Below, in pieces: positions 9,027-18,271 of a stretch of DNA of 64,000 bases (positions are counted from its first letter, which is position 1; every line of letters begins with the position of its first letter). The DNA lies in assembly GCF_013033355.1 (NCBI RefSeq), contig NZ_WQDY01000004.1, positions 301,720 through 365,719 on the forward strand. Reading direction: 5' to 3'. The position numbers and the translations under genes were made by a program. The notes under the pieces were generated by a model. The model was not told the DNA's origin and made no database searches. It worked only from the letters and a program-made list of their open reading frames with translations. This DNA comes from Ruegeria lacuscaerulensis (lineage in GTDB: Bacteria; Pseudomonadota; Alphaproteobacteria; Rhodobacterales; Rhodobacteraceae).

Positions 9027-9425
9027 TTAACCCGGGACGAAATCGTCTGGGTCGATACCCGGAACTTGTGTAATCCCGGCAAGCTGTTTCCAGTTGTGGG
9101 GATAAGCAGCATAGAAGATCACGCATTTGCCATCCGACTCGTATGAGATGTGGTTGTCTTTCGGGACAAACAGCACGTCACCACGGTTGCAGACATAGCT
9201 TTCACCGTCGCAGACCAGTCGGAAAGTGCCCTCAAGGCAGTAGATGATCTCGTCACATGTCAAGTCCCAAGGCACCTTGATATTATTGAGTACGTTGATG
9301 CCGCCGCACATTGACTTGCTGAACTCGCTGGTCACCATCGGTTTAATGTATGTATCGCTGTCGCCCATCGCGTCGTAGCGTTTCTGAACCAGGTCGAATT
9401 TGAAAAGTTGAGGTGTATCACCCAT
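9027..9425 (-). CDS. Single-domain cupin
   Basis: A 132-residue cupin. The two cupin motifs are recognisable (WDLTCDEIIYCLEGTFRLV near 55-73 and GDVLFVPKDNHISY near 83-96), but the usual first motif histidines are largely replaced, leaving Glu and one His as candidate metal ligands. This resembles ethanolamine-utilisation EutQ/cupin_7-like small cupins. It begins 4 bases after the upstream VOC gene stop and is followed about 100 bases later by the ligase gene, so it is co-transcribed with them. It could be a sugar/acid isomerase, a dioxygenase or a small-molecule binder; the reaction is unknown. Confidence 0.75.
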   Translation of the reverse strand: MGDTPQLFKFDLVQKRYDAMGDSDTYIKPMVTSEFSKSMCGGINVLNNIKVPWDLTCDEIIYCLEGTFRLVCDGESYVCNRGDVLFVPKDNHISYESDGKCVIFYAAYPHNWKQLAGITQVPGIDPDDFVPG

Positions 9426-9429
9426 TTGG

Positions 9430-9864
9430 TCAGCCTTCCTGCGCCAAGTGTTTCAGTATGGATTCGTTCAATTCGACTTTGTAACCGTCAGGATCTTCGC
9501 AGAAGGCGATAACCCTCGTGCCATTCTTCATCGGCCCTGGCGGGCGAGTGATGTTTACCCCAGCGGCTGACAGTTGCTCGCAGGCGGCGTAAACATCCGG
9601 AGTTTCAATGCAGATATGGCCCCAGCCATTGCCTTTGTCGTAAGGCGTGTCCTGGTCCCAATTGGCGGTTAGCTCCAGTGTGGGAAACTCGGCTTCCGGC
9701 CCGTAACCAATGAACGTGTTGGTGAATTTACCTTCGGGATAATCAGTACGCCGCAGCACCTCCATACCCAGAATTCCGCAATAGAAGTCCAGAGACTTTT
9801 CCATGTCTGTGACCCGCATCATCGTATGGGCCAGACGAAACCCCTTGGATATAGAGTTGCTCAT
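9430..9864 (-). CDS. VOC superfamily protein (glyoxalase I-like)
   Basis: A 144-residue vicinal-oxygen-chelate protein with the glyoxalase I layout: RLAHTMMRVTDMEKSLDFYC at residues 9-28, LELTANWD near 70, GWGHICIETPDVYAACEQL in the second half and a final DPDGYKVELNE. Predicted metal ligands are His 13, Glu 72, His 87 and Glu 135, so the full glyoxalase set appears present. It could be a true lactoylglutathione lyase, but its position between a Rieske oxygenase and a cupin suggests a dedicated isomerase or dioxygenase step. AAGGAGG stands 9 bases before the ATG. A second, more diverged VOC gene is at 50208. Confidence 0.83.
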   Translation of the reverse strand: MSNSISKGFRLAHTMMRVTDMEKSLDFYCGILGMEVLRRTDYPEGKFTNTFIGYGPEAEFPTLELTANWDQDTPYDKGNGWGHICIETPDVYAACEQLSAAGVNITRPPGPMKNGTRVIAFCEDPDGYKVELNESILKHLAQEG

Positions 9865-9883
9865 TGGTCTTGATCCTCCTTAT

Positions 9884-10978
9884 TTAGGCGCCTGCCACGT
9901 CACGCTCGATCAAATCCTGAAAGGCGCGCACGCTGTCCTCCCAGGCAGGTGACAACAGGCCCCCATCCTTGGCCACCGGGGACTTTCGGCCCTCGAACAT
10001 GCGTTCAACCATCTCGTGGTCTTCTTTGTGGACATCCCACCATAGGTTCCTGAGGGCCTCTATTTCCTTGGCGCTCAAGTCTTGGCCTTCCGTAGTGTAA
10101 AGCGCTCGGTATTGGCGCATCTTTCCTGGACCGACGGGCACATTGAGATAGACACCCAGCTGATCTGGGAAATAGCGGCCCAAAATGAAGTTGGGATAAA
10201 GAGTCAGATACCTTGAGCTAACACCCAAACTGTCCGATGTGCCCAATTCTTCCTCAAGGTCCACCGCGCTACCGATGCAGGTGCCATCGATGATCGTATA
10301 GTGATTTTCCAACGGTTGATCGGTAGTTGAGGAATGAACAAACTGAACGTGGTAGGGCTCGATAAAGTTCTCCATTATAAGCTTCCAATTAGTGTCGATC
10401 TCACCAAAATCGAGCAGTCCAATGGGCTCCAACTTGCTGTAGTCAATCCCTTCCAATTGGTTGATCAGAGGTGCGGCATAGTCTTCGAAATCAGGAGCAT
10501 TCCCATCCAGATTGACGAATATCCAGTCGTGCCAGACATAAGTGCGCACGCGTTTTAATTGATGCTCTTTGATGTCAAAACCGTCGAACTCCTGCTTGCC
10601 GGTGCCCGCAAAGTGTGGCGCGGCCCGCAGGCGTCCATCCAGATCATAGGCCCAAGCATGATACGGGCAGCGGATTAGCTTCCCGACATTCTTGGGCTTG
10701 TCGACCAGTGTCATGCAGCGGTGCAAGCAGACATTGTGAAACACCTGTATGTCATCGTCACGACCGCGTACCGCCAGAAGTGGTAAGTCGGCACAAGTGA
10801 TGGGAAGTACATCACCTGGGCTGTTCATCTGATGAGCAAACCCGACAAACACCCAATTTTTGGCCAGAACCGTCTGGCATTCCCGCTGCCAGAAATCTTC
10901 GCTGCGGTATGCGTCGGCGGTCAGGCCGTGCCGAGGCCCACCAAAAGCAGCCTGCGTGTTCTGCTCGGCTATTGTCAT
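9884..10978 (-). CDS. Rieske non-heme iron oxygenase, alpha subunit
   Basis: A 364-residue aromatic-ring-hydroxylating-type oxygenase. The Rieske [2Fe-2S] ligands are in NVCLHRCMTL (Cys 84, His 86) and RCPYHAW (Cys 104, His 107); note CLHRC where most members have CxHRG. The mononuclear iron site is ENFIEPYHVQFVH (His 210, His 215). The start at 10978 has AAAGGAGG 5 bases upstream; an in-frame ATG 18 codons earlier has none. Similar proteins (choline monooxygenase, glycine betaine and carnitine oxygenases) cleave C-N bonds of quaternary amines, and others hydroxylate aromatic rings. No reductase or ferredoxin gene is adjacent, so electrons must come from elsewhere. First gene of the operon, facing a divergent Lrp-family gene. 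Confidence 0.88.
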   Translation of the reverse strand: MTIAEQNTQAAFGGPRHGLTADAYRSEDFWQRECQTVLAKNWVFVGFAHQMNSPGDVLPITCADLPLLAVRGRDDDIQVFHNVCLHRCMTLVDKPKNVGKLIRCPYHAWAYDLDGRLRAAPHFAGTGKQEFDGFDIKEHQLKRVRTYVWHDWIFVNLDGNAPDFEDYAAPLINQLEGIDYSKLEPIGLLDFGEIDTNWKLIMENFIEPYHVQFVHSSTTDQPLENHYTIIDGTCIGSAVDLEEELGTSDSLGVSSRYLTLYPNFILGRYFPDQLGVYLNVPVGPGKMRQYRALYTTEGQDLSAKEIEALRNLWWDVHKEDHEMVERMFEGRKSPVAKDGGLLSPAWEDSVRAFQDLIERDVAGA

Positions 10979-11436
10979 TTGTCCTCCTTTCGATACTGAC
11001 AGCAGCACCCACTTTTCGAACGGCGTGTGCATGAATTCACAGTTTCCCGCGGGTTGCCTATTTTCAGGCTCTCCCCTGCCGCGTCGGGCTCAGGGCTTGA
11101 AATTACGAATACCGCACCACTCACACCTCCGAGCTTCGATATTCGCCGTTAACTTGCAGTGTTGAGCAAGGATCAGAAGGTATCTTGTCAAAAAACGGCA
11201 TCATGATACGAAATTCGAAATTTTCGCATGACACAGCGACGGGAATCGCAAAATCAAAATGAATCAACAGAAAATCCGGCTATCATTCCGCAATCCTGCG
11301 CTGGTCAATTGTGGCGGGGAGATCTGATGTATGTCGTTTTTCACACTTCCCTCCACAGAATTCACCAAAGAGAATTGCGGATATCGATGCTCTTTCGTAA
11401 TCATGGCTGCGAATACAGCAATCGAGCGTCAAGCCT
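10979..11436. promoter_or_regulatory. Intergenic control region of the Rieske operon and Lrp gene
   Basis: About 460 bases between divergent starts, with no convincing coding frame. The half nearest the Lrp gene is AT-rich. Promoters for both units must lie here, but no box could be assigned with confidence. Confidence 0.45.
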
Positions 11437-11946
11437 ATGTCAGTCAAAAAGCAATCGAACGCGCGTGCTACTCAGAGCATTCGATCGCCAAATGATGATT
11501 TGAACCAGCAGATCATCCGTCTTTTGCAACAGGATGGCCGAATGGCTTTTTCTGAAATTGCACAACAGTTGGATGTGTCGGAAGGAACCATACGCAACAG
11601 GGTGAGCGGGCTGCGAGACAACAATATGCTTCGGATTGTCGCGATGTCGGATCCGGTGGCAACAGAATATACTACTGACGCGATGATTGGGTTGAACGTT
11701 GCAACCGGCGTGACTCCAAGGCAAGTTGCCGAGCGGCTTGAAAAGAACCCACGCGTTGTCTTTATCCTGTGGGTCGCGGGTCGCTATGACCTAATAATCG
11801 AACTGGTTAGCGACGATGATGACGCTTTGAAGGACTTTCTGGAGTTTGATATCCACGCGAGTGACGATATTGCCAATGCCGACGTTATGCCAGGGTTGAA
11901 GAATTTCAAGAACCAGTTCCTGCTAAAGCAGAGTCTGCAGGAGTGA
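11437..11946 (+). CDS. Lrp/AsnC family transcriptional regulator
   Basis: A 169-residue regulator with an N-terminal winged HTH (LNQQIIRLLQQDGRMAFSEI, then AQQLDVSEGTIRNRVSGLRD, residues about 22-60) and a RAM domain containing VFILWVAGRYDLIIELVSDD. A short basic tail precedes the HTH, so the true start might be internal; no clear SD precedes the ATG at 11437. Being divergent from the Rieske-ligase operon, it is the likely regulator of that operon, sensing its substrate or an amino-acid product. It is clearly a different subfamily from the regulator at 2444, whose RAM domain carries the HRIGGDYDYQLKV motif. Confidence 0.88.
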   Translation: MSVKKQSNARATQSIRSPNDDLNQQIIRLLQQDGRMAFSEIAQQLDVSEGTIRNRVSGLRDNNMLRIVAMSDPVATEYTTDAMIGLNVATGVTPRQVAERLEKNPRVVFILWVAGRYDLIIELVSDDDDALKDFLEFDIHASDDIANADVMPGLKNFKNQFLLKQSLQE

Positions 11947-13002
11947 TCAGCAAGAAGTCGATCGGCAAAACTAACACAGCGAAATAGTCACAAATGTAAC
12001 TTTTGTTACGTGATCAGAGGCAAACTTAATACCTCGATGACTTGAGCAATCTGTCCTCCTAACTTCGCAATGGAACCCCACGTGCTTCTCGCTTCAATGT
12101 GAGCTTCGACTATCCTCCAAGAACTGTCGGATAACGTCTTTTGACGACACACTAGTTCAGTGATTGCCCAGAATTTCGCTAACCTAACTCCGATTACCAC
12201 CGTATCTTCGTTCGGACGCAAACGGCTTTGATTCACAAATCCTTTGAAGGACAGAGTTTCCCTTTTCCCTGAACAGTTTTTTCCTAGGGCCTCCATCACC
12301 CAGACTTCCTACGCTTCTTCGTCGATGCCGATATGTATCTTGCGGCAGCCGCGCTTGCGCGCATTCCACTCACCTTGACCCTCGGTCTTGGTGGCAGCGC
12401 TGTCGATGAAGGAGTGCAGCGGGCCGGCCCAACCGCGATACAGAAGGCTCACGTTCGGCGTTCTCTGACGACGACAATGAGTGCTGAAATCCGGCACGTC
12501 CTAATCCAGTTCGACCCGCCGCAAAAGGCTCGCGACAAACGCAGTCGTTCGCCGGGGGCAGCGTTCCGAACAACACCTTCAAAGTCAGGCAGGCTTGGAG
12601 TACCGCATCTATGATTGGAAAAGGCGTCCGCGCCCACCGCTTGGTGGCCGCACCGACACCATCTGCGGAGCAAATCAGATCGACAGCGATCCGCGCTGCT
12701 TCAATGCATCTATGTAAACCGACCAGTTCGTGGTCTTGCACCTCTACGGAGCCCAACTGCTCACGCGCCTTAGCTATCATGCTGGAATTACACAGTGAAT
12801 CCCTGACGGCGATATGTGTAACAAAGCCTGTCCAGACCCTGAGGACCAAACCGCGCAAACCGGGGCAAGCAACACTGATCTCACCCAAAAGAGAAACCAA
12901 TCTTCCAGTCGCCACCCAGCGTCTAGGCCAGATTGGCGAATCTAGTGTCTTTGGCTAGCAGGCTTGTGCGAATGCAGCTGACGCTTTGTTTTTTAAACAA
13001 AT
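11947..13002. other. About 1.05 kb relic region around an IS5-type remnant
   Basis: No intact gene. The middle holds a decayed transposase (12309-12640). The flanks (11947-12308 and 12641-13002) contain only short overlapping frames with no recognisable family. A small dyad GTAAC-TTTT-GTTAC lies at 11996-12009. Terminal inverted repeats of the insertion element could not be found by eye. Confidence 0.6.
12309..12640 (-). pseudogene. IS5-family transposase fragment, frameshifted and with nonsense codons
   Basis: Reading minus-strand frames in turn gives segments of a typical IS5-group DDE transposase. IIDAVLQACLTLKVLFG comes first. After a frameshift near 12550 the frame TTAFVASLLRRVELD meets a TAG where the family has Trp, and continues as VPDFSTHCRRQRT, YRGWAGPLHSFIDS, EGQGEWNARKRG and KIHIGIDEE before another stop. 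Both the N-terminus and the C-terminal catalytic Glu region are missing, so the element is dead. It marks an old insertion between the Lrp gene and the cupin that ends the next operon. Confidence 0.8.
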
Positions 13003-13401
13003 CTAACGCAACCCGTTCCAGGGGGCCTGATCGGCGACATCTTCGATCTCATACCCCATCTCTCCGACGCATGGCCCCAGAATGGCCAATAGAGTCGCGT
13101 CGCTGTCGCCGATATTGAACGTCGCGTGGACCACGTCCGCGCCGATGAAAACGGAATCCCCCGGTCCCATTTCACGCTTTTCTTCACCCAGCCATTGCTC
13201 GACTTTTCCGGCGACACAATAAATGACCTCTTCCTGGTCAGGGTGCTTGTGAAAGTCGTGACCATGACCAGGCGCAACGCTGACCTCGATCACTGTCAGT
13301 TGCCCTGCCCCGGTCGCGGGCGGGTTGCTCATCCACCGCAATTTGCCCCAGTCAAGCACCTCTTGCGGCGTGTCCGCGGACAGCATGAATTTTCCGGTCA
13401 T
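13003..13401 (-). CDS. Cupin-domain protein at the end of the Tm-1-like operon
   Basis: A 132-residue single cupin. The first motif is intact, GHGHDFHKHPDQEEVIYCVAG (residues about 44-64, three candidate His plus Glu), and the second is GDSVFIGADVVHATFN near 84-99, giving a full 3-His/1-Glu metal site. The ATG at 13401 is chosen because GGAGAA lies 8 bases upstream; the frame is open 28 codons further but without a start signal. It follows the TIM-barrel gene by about 50 bases on the same strand and is probably the last gene of the Liv/Tm-1 operon. The reaction is unknown; isomerase, dioxygenase or binding protein are all possible. Confidence 0.8.
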   Translation of the reverse strand: MTGKFMLSADTPQEVLDWGKLRWMSNPPATGAGQLTVIEVSVAPGHGHDFHKHPDQEEVIYCVAGKVEQWLGEEKREMGPGDSVFIGADVVHATFNIGDSDATLLAILGPCVGEMGYEIEDVADQAPWNGLR

Positions 13402-13453
13402 CAATGTTCTCCGATGTTTTTCAGTTATGCGATCGCAGCGCAGGTTCAGGTCT

Positions 13454-14314
13454 TCAAGCGGCCCCTTCCGATCGTACGGCACCACGGGTCAGTCTTCCGA
13501 ACTCCTTGGTTTGTTCGGTGATTGCGCGTTCAGTCGGCAGGCGCTCCATGGATGACGCACCATAGAAGCCGTGGCAATCGGGGCAGAGGTCAAGGAACTT
13601 CTGCGCGTCCTCTGGCTCGGCCAAGGGACCGCCGTGGCAGATAAAGATCAGGTCATCGCGATGGGCACGCGCAGCGGCGGCCCATTCATTGTAAAGCCGC
13701 GCGCATTCGGCAATGTCAGGTGCGCTGTCCCCAGCCCCGATGGCGCCACCGGTTGTCAGACCGAAATGCGCCACGATCACATCCGCGCCCGCCTTGGCCA
13801 TTTCTGCCGCGTTGTCGGCGCTGAACACATAGGGCGTGGTCAGCAGGTCGCGCTCATGCGCCTTGGCGATCATCTCGACTTCCATGTCATAAGACATGCC
13901 GGTCGCCTCAAGCTCGCGCCGAAAGCGGCCGTCAATGATGCCGACGGTGGGAAAGTTCTGCACCCCTGCAAAGCCCATCGCGGCCAGATCGTCCAGAAAC
14001 TTGTCCATGATGCAGAAGGGATCAGTGGCATTCACCCCGGCCAGAACAGGCGTGTTCTTGACCACGGGCAATACCTCGCGCCCCATATCGACGACAATCT
14101 CGTTGGCATTGCCGTAAGACATGTAGCCCGCCAGCGATCCGCGCCCGGCCATGCGGTAACGGCCCGAGTTGTAGATGACGATCAGGTCGATGCCGCCGGC
14201 CTCTTCGCATTTGGCGGACAGGCCGGTGCCTGCCCCACCGCCGGTGATGACCTTGCCAGCGGCGATCTTTGCCCGCAAGCGGCCGAGGATGTCTGCGCGT
14301 CCAGTGACTGCCAT
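13454..14314 (-). CDS. PEP-hydrolase-like TIM-barrel protein (Tm-1 C-terminal domain homologue)
   Basis: A 286-residue TIM-barrel protein of the 'phosphoenolpyruvate hydrolase family'. Motifs include [59 protein letters not shown] and [13 protein letters not shown]. The same domain forms the C-terminal half of the tomato antiviral protein Tm-1, whose N-terminal half corresponds to the gene just upstream. Bacteria usually carry the two as adjacent genes, as here: the upstream stop is at 14316 and this ATG at 14314, so they are translationally linked. The enzymatic reaction has not, to my knowledge, been settled. Two related barrels are encoded at 20254 and 20934. Confidence 0.85.
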   Translation of the reverse strand: MAVTGRADILGRLRAKIAAGKVITGGGAGTGLSAKCEEAGGIDLIVIYNSGRYRMAGRGSLAGYMSYGNANEIVVDMGREVLPVVKNTPVLAGVNATDPFCIMDKFLDDLAAMGFAGVQNFPTVGIIDGRFRRELEATGMSYDMEVEMIAKAHERDLLTTPYVFSADNAAEMAKAGADVIVAHFGLTTGGAIGAGDSAPDIAECARLYNEWAAAARAHRDDLIFICHGGPLAEPEDAQKFLDLCPDCHGFYGASSMERLPTERAITEQTKEFGRLTRGAVRSEGAA

Positions 14315-14315
14315 A

Positions 14316-15524
14316 TCAGGTATCCTTCTTGGTGTAGATTTCTTTGAAATTGCTGATCGCGGCCTCGGCAAAGGCGGGATCGTTGATGTGCATGTCAAGC
14401 TCGACCAGCTGCCGGTTGGGGGTCTGGTTCACCGTGTCACGCAGCGCCTGAAACAGCGCCTCGTTTGCGGCTGGGTCGTGAAAGGCCCCGCCCTCGGTAT
14501 CCAGCGCCGAGACCCCGCGCAGCGGCAGTAGGAACCGGACCGGGCCGTCACAGGCGTTCAGCTTGTTGCCGATCCACGCGCCGATCTGCGCGCATTCTTC
14601 GGGGGTCGAACGCATCAGGGTGACCTGTGCGTTGTGGTGATAGAAGTTTCGGTTCTTGAACTGTGCGGGCACCGAGTCAGGCGCCCAGAAATTTGCCATA
14701 TCCAGCGCCCCACACGAACCCACATAGGGCAGTTTGCTGCGCGCGATACTGTCCAGTCGCTCCTCACCCGCGCTGAGGAAACCGCCCACGATCAGATCGC
14801 AGATTTCGGTGGTGGTGATGTCCAGCACCCCGGCCACGTCGCCCTGATCGACCAGCTGCTCCATCGAGCGGCCACCGCTGCCGGTGGCGTGAAAGACCAG
14901 ACAGTCAAACTCATCGGACAGACCGTCGGTGATCGCCTGCACCGCCGGGGTTGTCACCCCGAACATCGACAGGACCAGCGCGGGCCGGTCATCGGGGGCT
15001 TCGGGCACCGGGTTGGCCATCATCCCCGCCAGCGCGTGCGCCGCGTTGCCCAGCAACCGGCGCGAGACGCGGTTCAACCCCGATACATCCGTCACCGGGT
15101 GGAACATGTTCACATCCGACGCACCGACATAGGCCGAGACATCGCCCGACGCGAGCGTCGACACCAGCACCTTGGGCACGCCGATCGGCAGGGCCTGCAT
15201 GGCAGGCGCGATGATCCCCGACCCGCCCGAGCCGCCCAATCCGATGATGCCGCCCAGATCGTCGCGGCCCAGCACAAAGGCGGTCAGCGCGCGCGACATC
15301 TCGGTCACGGCCTGCCCGCGATCATTGACGAACACCGCCGCCGGGCCGTCAGGATGACAGGCCGCGACACTGGCGGCGGTCACGTCCACGCCCGTCTCGC
15401 CGCCCTTGGTGCCGACATTGACCAACACGGTTTCCATCCCCGCCGCGTCGATCAGGTCACGCACATAGCGCAGTTCCGGCCCCTTGGTGTCGGCGGTGCC
15501 GATCACGTAAGCTCTTTTTGTCAT
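14316..15524 (-). CDS. Tm-1-like ATP-binding protein (UPF0261 family)
   Basis: A 402-residue protein of the UPF0261/Tm-1 N-terminal family. It opens [20 protein letters not shown], then [20 protein letters not shown], a glycine-rich nucleotide-binding loop [22 protein letters not shown], and [18 protein letters not shown] in the second Rossmann-like half. In tomato Tm-1 this domain binds the viral replicase; in bacteria the role is unknown. Its gene order (after an ABC importer, before the TIM barrel) suggests that the pair processes an imported small molecule, perhaps with ATP. The start has AAGGGAGGGAAGG directly upstream. Length is normal for the family. Confidence 0.87.
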   Translation of the reverse strand: MTKRAYVIGTADTKGPELRYVRDLIDAAGMETVLVNVGTKGGETGVDVTAASVAACHPDGPAAVFVNDRGQAVTEMSRALTAFVLGRDDLGGIIGLGGSGGSGIIAPAMQALPIGVPKVLVSTLASGDVSAYVGASDVNMFHPVTDVSGLNRVSRRLLGNAAHALAGMMANPVPEAPDDRPALVLSMFGVTTPAVQAITDGLSDEFDCLVFHATGSGGRSMEQLVDQGDVAGVLDITTTEICDLIVGGFLSAGEERLDSIARSKLPYVGSCGALDMANFWAPDSVPAQFKNRNFYHHNAQVTLMRSTPEECAQIGAWIGNKLNACDGPVRFLLPLRGVSALDTEGGAFHDPAANEALFQALRDTVNQTPNRQLVELDMHINDPAFAEAAISNFKEIYTKKDT

Positions 15525-15535
15525 CCTTCCCTCCC

Positions 15536-16252
15536 TTAGCCCGACTGCCCGGGTTCCAGCCCCAGATGGCGTTTCTGCATCGCCGGGTCGCTTTCCAGCG
15601 CTTGCGCCGTCATCCGCTCGACCACTTCTCCGCCAACCATGATGGCCACATCCTGCACGGCGGCCAGGGCCGCGTGCATGTTCTGTTCGACCAGCAACAC
15701 CGCAATGCCTTCGCCTGCGATCAACTCAATCAGATCAATCACGTCCGAGACGATAGCCGGGGCCAGCCCTTCGGTCGGCTCATCCAGCACCATCAGACGC
15801 GGGTTCAGCAGCAGCGCACGACCAATCGCCAGCATTTGTTGTTCACCACCCGACAGCCTGTCACCCAGATTGCGACGGCGTTCTTTCAGGCGCGGGAACG
15901 TCTCATAAACCCGATCCATCGACCACGCGCCGCCCTTGCGTTCAACGATCCGCAGATGCTCTTCGACCGTCAAGGACCGGAAGACCCGCCGCCCCTGCGG
16001 CACATAGCCGATCCCCATCTGCGCGCGTTTCTCAGGCGGCAGACCGGTCATATCGATGCCGTCGAACCGGATTTCCCCGGCCGAATGCGGATGCAAGCCC
16101 ATGATCGCATTGCACAGGCTGGTCTTGCCCATCCCGTTGCGCCCCAGAATACCCAGCGGGCGGTCCGAGACGTTCAGACCGACCCCATGCAGCACGTGGC
16201 TTGAGCCATAGCGCAGGTCCAGTCCGCGGATTTCCAGCAGGTCAGTGGCCAT
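15536..16252 (-). CDS. livF: Liv-type ABC transporter ATP-binding protein (LivF-like)
   Basis: One of two ATPases of a branched-chain-amino-acid-type (HAAT) importer. It has Walker A GRNGMGKT, the Q-loop in GIGYVPQGRRVFRSL, signature LSGGEQQ, Walker B LMVLDEPTEGLAP and the H-loop at LLVEQNMHAAL. The 238-residue length is typical of LivF. I start at the ATG at 16252, overlapping the end of the livG gene by 11 bases, because the protein there begins MATDLLEIRGLDLRYG. The symbol indicates the family only; the true substrate is probably not leucine, given the downstream Tm-1-like genes. Confidence 0.9.
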   Translation of the reverse strand: MATDLLEIRGLDLRYGSSHVLHGVGLNVSDRPLGILGRNGMGKTSLCNAIMGLHPHSAGEIRFDGIDMTGLPPEKRAQMGIGYVPQGRRVFRSLTVEEHLRIVERKGGAWSMDRVYETFPRLKERRRNLGDRLSGGEQQMLAIGRALLLNPRLMVLDEPTEGLAPAIVSDVIDLIELIAGEGIAVLLVEQNMHAALAAVQDVAIMVGGEVVERMTAQALESDPAMQKRHLGLEPGQSG

Positions 16253-17015
16253 GGGCGCCTCCGATATAGACGCGATGCACGTCCTCGTTGCGCATGATGT
16301 CGTCGGGCGACCCTTCGGCAAGCATCCGCCCGTTATACAGAACCGAGACACTCTCCGAGGTCTGCAGCGCGATATCCATATCGTGTTCGATCAGCACCAC
16401 GGTCACATCCTTGGGCAGCGACATCAGCAAGGCGCTCAGCTTGGGTCGCTCGGCCGGCGACAACCCCGCCGCCGGTTCGTCCAGCAGCAAAATCTTCGGT
16501 TTTTCGGCCAGCGCAATCCCGATCTCAAGCTGTCGCCGCTGCCCGTGGCTCAGTTCCGAGGTCTCGCGGTCCAGCACATCCGCCACGCCTGCCACTTCGG
16601 CCAGACGTTCGGCCTCGGCCAGCCGGTCATCGCCCGCCCGCAGCGGCAGCACCTGCCGCCAGCCGCCGCGCACTCCGGCCACGGCCAGAAACAGCGTGTC
16701 GCGCACGGTCAGGCCATTGAACAGATGGGCGTGCTGATAGGTGCGGCGCAGCCCGCGTTGAATTCTTTTGTTGATCGGCTCGCGCGTGACGCTGTCGCCA
16801 AACAAGGTGATCTGGCCGGTCGTGGCGCTGGTATCCCCGGTCAATACGTTGAACAGGCTGGTCTTGCCCGCCCCGTTTGGCCCGAGGATCGCGCGCCGTT
16901 CGCCGGGACGGACGGTCAGGTCGATATCCTGCACCGCCCAGAACCCGCCAAAGCGTTTGCCAATGCCCCGGACCTCCAGGGCATTGGCATTGGTATGTGA
17001 GTGGTTTACGGGCAC
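16242..17015 (-). CDS. livG: Liv-type ABC transporter ATP-binding protein (LivG-like)
   Basis: The second ATPase of the importer: Walker A GPNGAGKTS, Q-loop RRTYQHAHLFNGLTV, signature ELSHGQRRQLEIG (SHGQ in place of SGGQ, common in LivG), Walker B ILLLDEPAAGLSP and H-loop VLIEHDMDIAL. At 257 residues it fits LivG. The start overlaps the end of the substrate-binding gene by 10 bases, and its own end overlaps livF, so the whole operon is translationally coupled. Confidence 0.9.
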   Translation of the reverse strand: MPVNHSHTNANALEVRGIGKRFGGFWAVQDIDLTVRPGERRAILGPNGAGKTSLFNVLTGDTSATTGQITLFGDSVTREPINKRIQRGLRRTYQHAHLFNGLTVRDTLFLAVAGVRGGWRQVLPLRAGDDRLAEAERLAEVAGVADVLDRETSELSHGQRRQLEIGIALAEKPKILLLDEPAAGLSPAERPKLSALLMSLPKDVTVVLIEHDMDIALQTSESVSVLYNGRMLAEGSPDDIMRNEDVHRVYIGGAHGH

Positions 17016-18244
17016 GAGGGGTTGTCCCGGCTGACCGGACCCGAGGCCAGAAACGCCTCTTCGTCCTGTCCCAGCAGTTGATCCACATCACGCACAACCT
17101 TGACCACGCGGTTGCCCAGCGTGCCATCGTCACGCTCGTAAACCTCGGTGACAAAGTTGTCGATCACGCCGTTGCGGTTCTTGTCCAGCCGCATGGTGCC
17201 GCCGGTGGGGGTGGTAAAGGTCAGATCATTCAGCGCCGCGCGGAATGCCGCCTGATTATCGGACAGGTCGCCATCGACCTCATCCAGCGCCAGCATCGCG
17301 GCCTTTGTACTCATGTAATAGTGATGCGCAAAGATCGAAGGGGCCGAGAAGCCATCGGGGAAGGCTTCGGTGTAGCTGGCGGTAAAGGCTTTCCATTCGT
17401 CGCCGTCATAATCGCCAACGGTCGGCGTGCCCGCAGGCGCACCCACCAGCAGCTTTTTGAACGGGCCTTTGCTGTCCAGAATGGACTGGTCGATGGTGAT
17501 CGAGCCGCCGATGATCGGCTTGTCGCCGCCCGCCTGGCTGTATTGCGTCAGGAAGTTGACCGCATCCGCGCCACCCAGCGCCACGAACAGCGCGTCGACA
17601 TCCTGCGGGATCGAGTAGACGACCGAAGAGTAATCCTTGTTGCCAATCGGCGTCCAGAACTTCTCGGGCACCTTGCCGCCCGCTTCGCAGAACTCGGTCA
17701 TGAAACCCAGAACCTGCGTGTAGGGAAAGGAATAGTCCTCGGCGATGACGGCTACGGTTTTGTAGCCCATGTCATTAAAGGCGTAGTCGCCAACGCCGAC
17801 CATCCACTGTGCGCCGTCGCCGCCAAAGCGGTAGAAGTTGTCAGAACTGTCGCGCAGGGTTGTATCCTGTGCCGCGCTCGATCCGTTCAGGAAAGTCACG
17901 CCGGGATAGGATTTCGACAGATCGCGCAGGGCCAGACCCTCGGACCCGGACAGCGGGCCGACGATGATGTCCACCCCGTCTTGCTCGATCAGTTTGCGGG
18001 CTGCGTTCACGGCGCTGTCGGGGCTGGCGTCGGACGACATGGTGATGACTTCGATTGTGTTGCCGTCGACTTCTCCACCGGTCTCCAGAACCGCCAGTTC
18101 CGCACCGCGGATCCCGTCCTGACCCAAGGCGGCAAACGCGCCTTCGAGAATTGAGATCACGCCGATTTTCACTTCCTCAGCAGATGCCGGGACCGCCATT
18201 GCGCAAAGCGCGAGCGCGGATGCAGCCATTTTGAGCTTATTCAT
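17006..18244 (-). CDS. Liv-type ABC transporter periplasmic substrate-binding protein
   Basis: A 412-residue type I periplasmic binding protein (LivJ/Peripla_BP_6 class). It starts with a Sec signal peptide, MNKLKMAASALALCAMAVPA, with cleavage after ASA. The mature start KIGVISILEGAFAALGQDGIRGAEL is typical of the fold, as are IIVGPLSGSEGLAL and KTVAVIAEDYSFPYTQ. GGGAGGAA stands 9 bases upstream of the ATG. Substrate specificity cannot be read, but this is the protein that would define what the Tm-1/TIM-barrel enzymes act on. It is placed between the permease and ATPase genes. Confidence 0.9.
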   Translation of the reverse strand: MNKLKMAASALALCAMAVPASAEEVKIGVISILEGAFAALGQDGIRGAELAVLETGGEVDGNTIEVITMSSDASPDSAVNAARKLIEQDGVDIIVGPLSGSEGLALRDLSKSYPGVTFLNGSSAAQDTTLRDSSDNFYRFGGDGAQWMVGVGDYAFNDMGYKTVAVIAEDYSFPYTQVLGFMTEFCEAGGKVPEKFWTPIGNKDYSSVVYSIPQDVDALFVALGGADAVNFLTQYSQAGGDKPIIGGSITIDQSILDSKGPFKKLLVGAPAGTPTVGDYDGDEWKAFTASYTEAFPDGFSAPSIFAHHYYMSTKAAMLALDEVDGDLSDNQAAFRAALNDLTFTTPTGGTMRLDKNRNGVIDNFVTEVYERDDGTLGNRVVKVVRDVDQLLGQDEEAFLASGPVSRDNPSCP

Positions 18245-18271
18245 TTCTTAGGTTCCTCCCTATGAGTGTGC

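Noticed and set aside
16877..18154. A 425-codon plus-strand frame over the binding-protein gene
   Set aside because: The minus-strand frame has a signal peptide and full family sequence.
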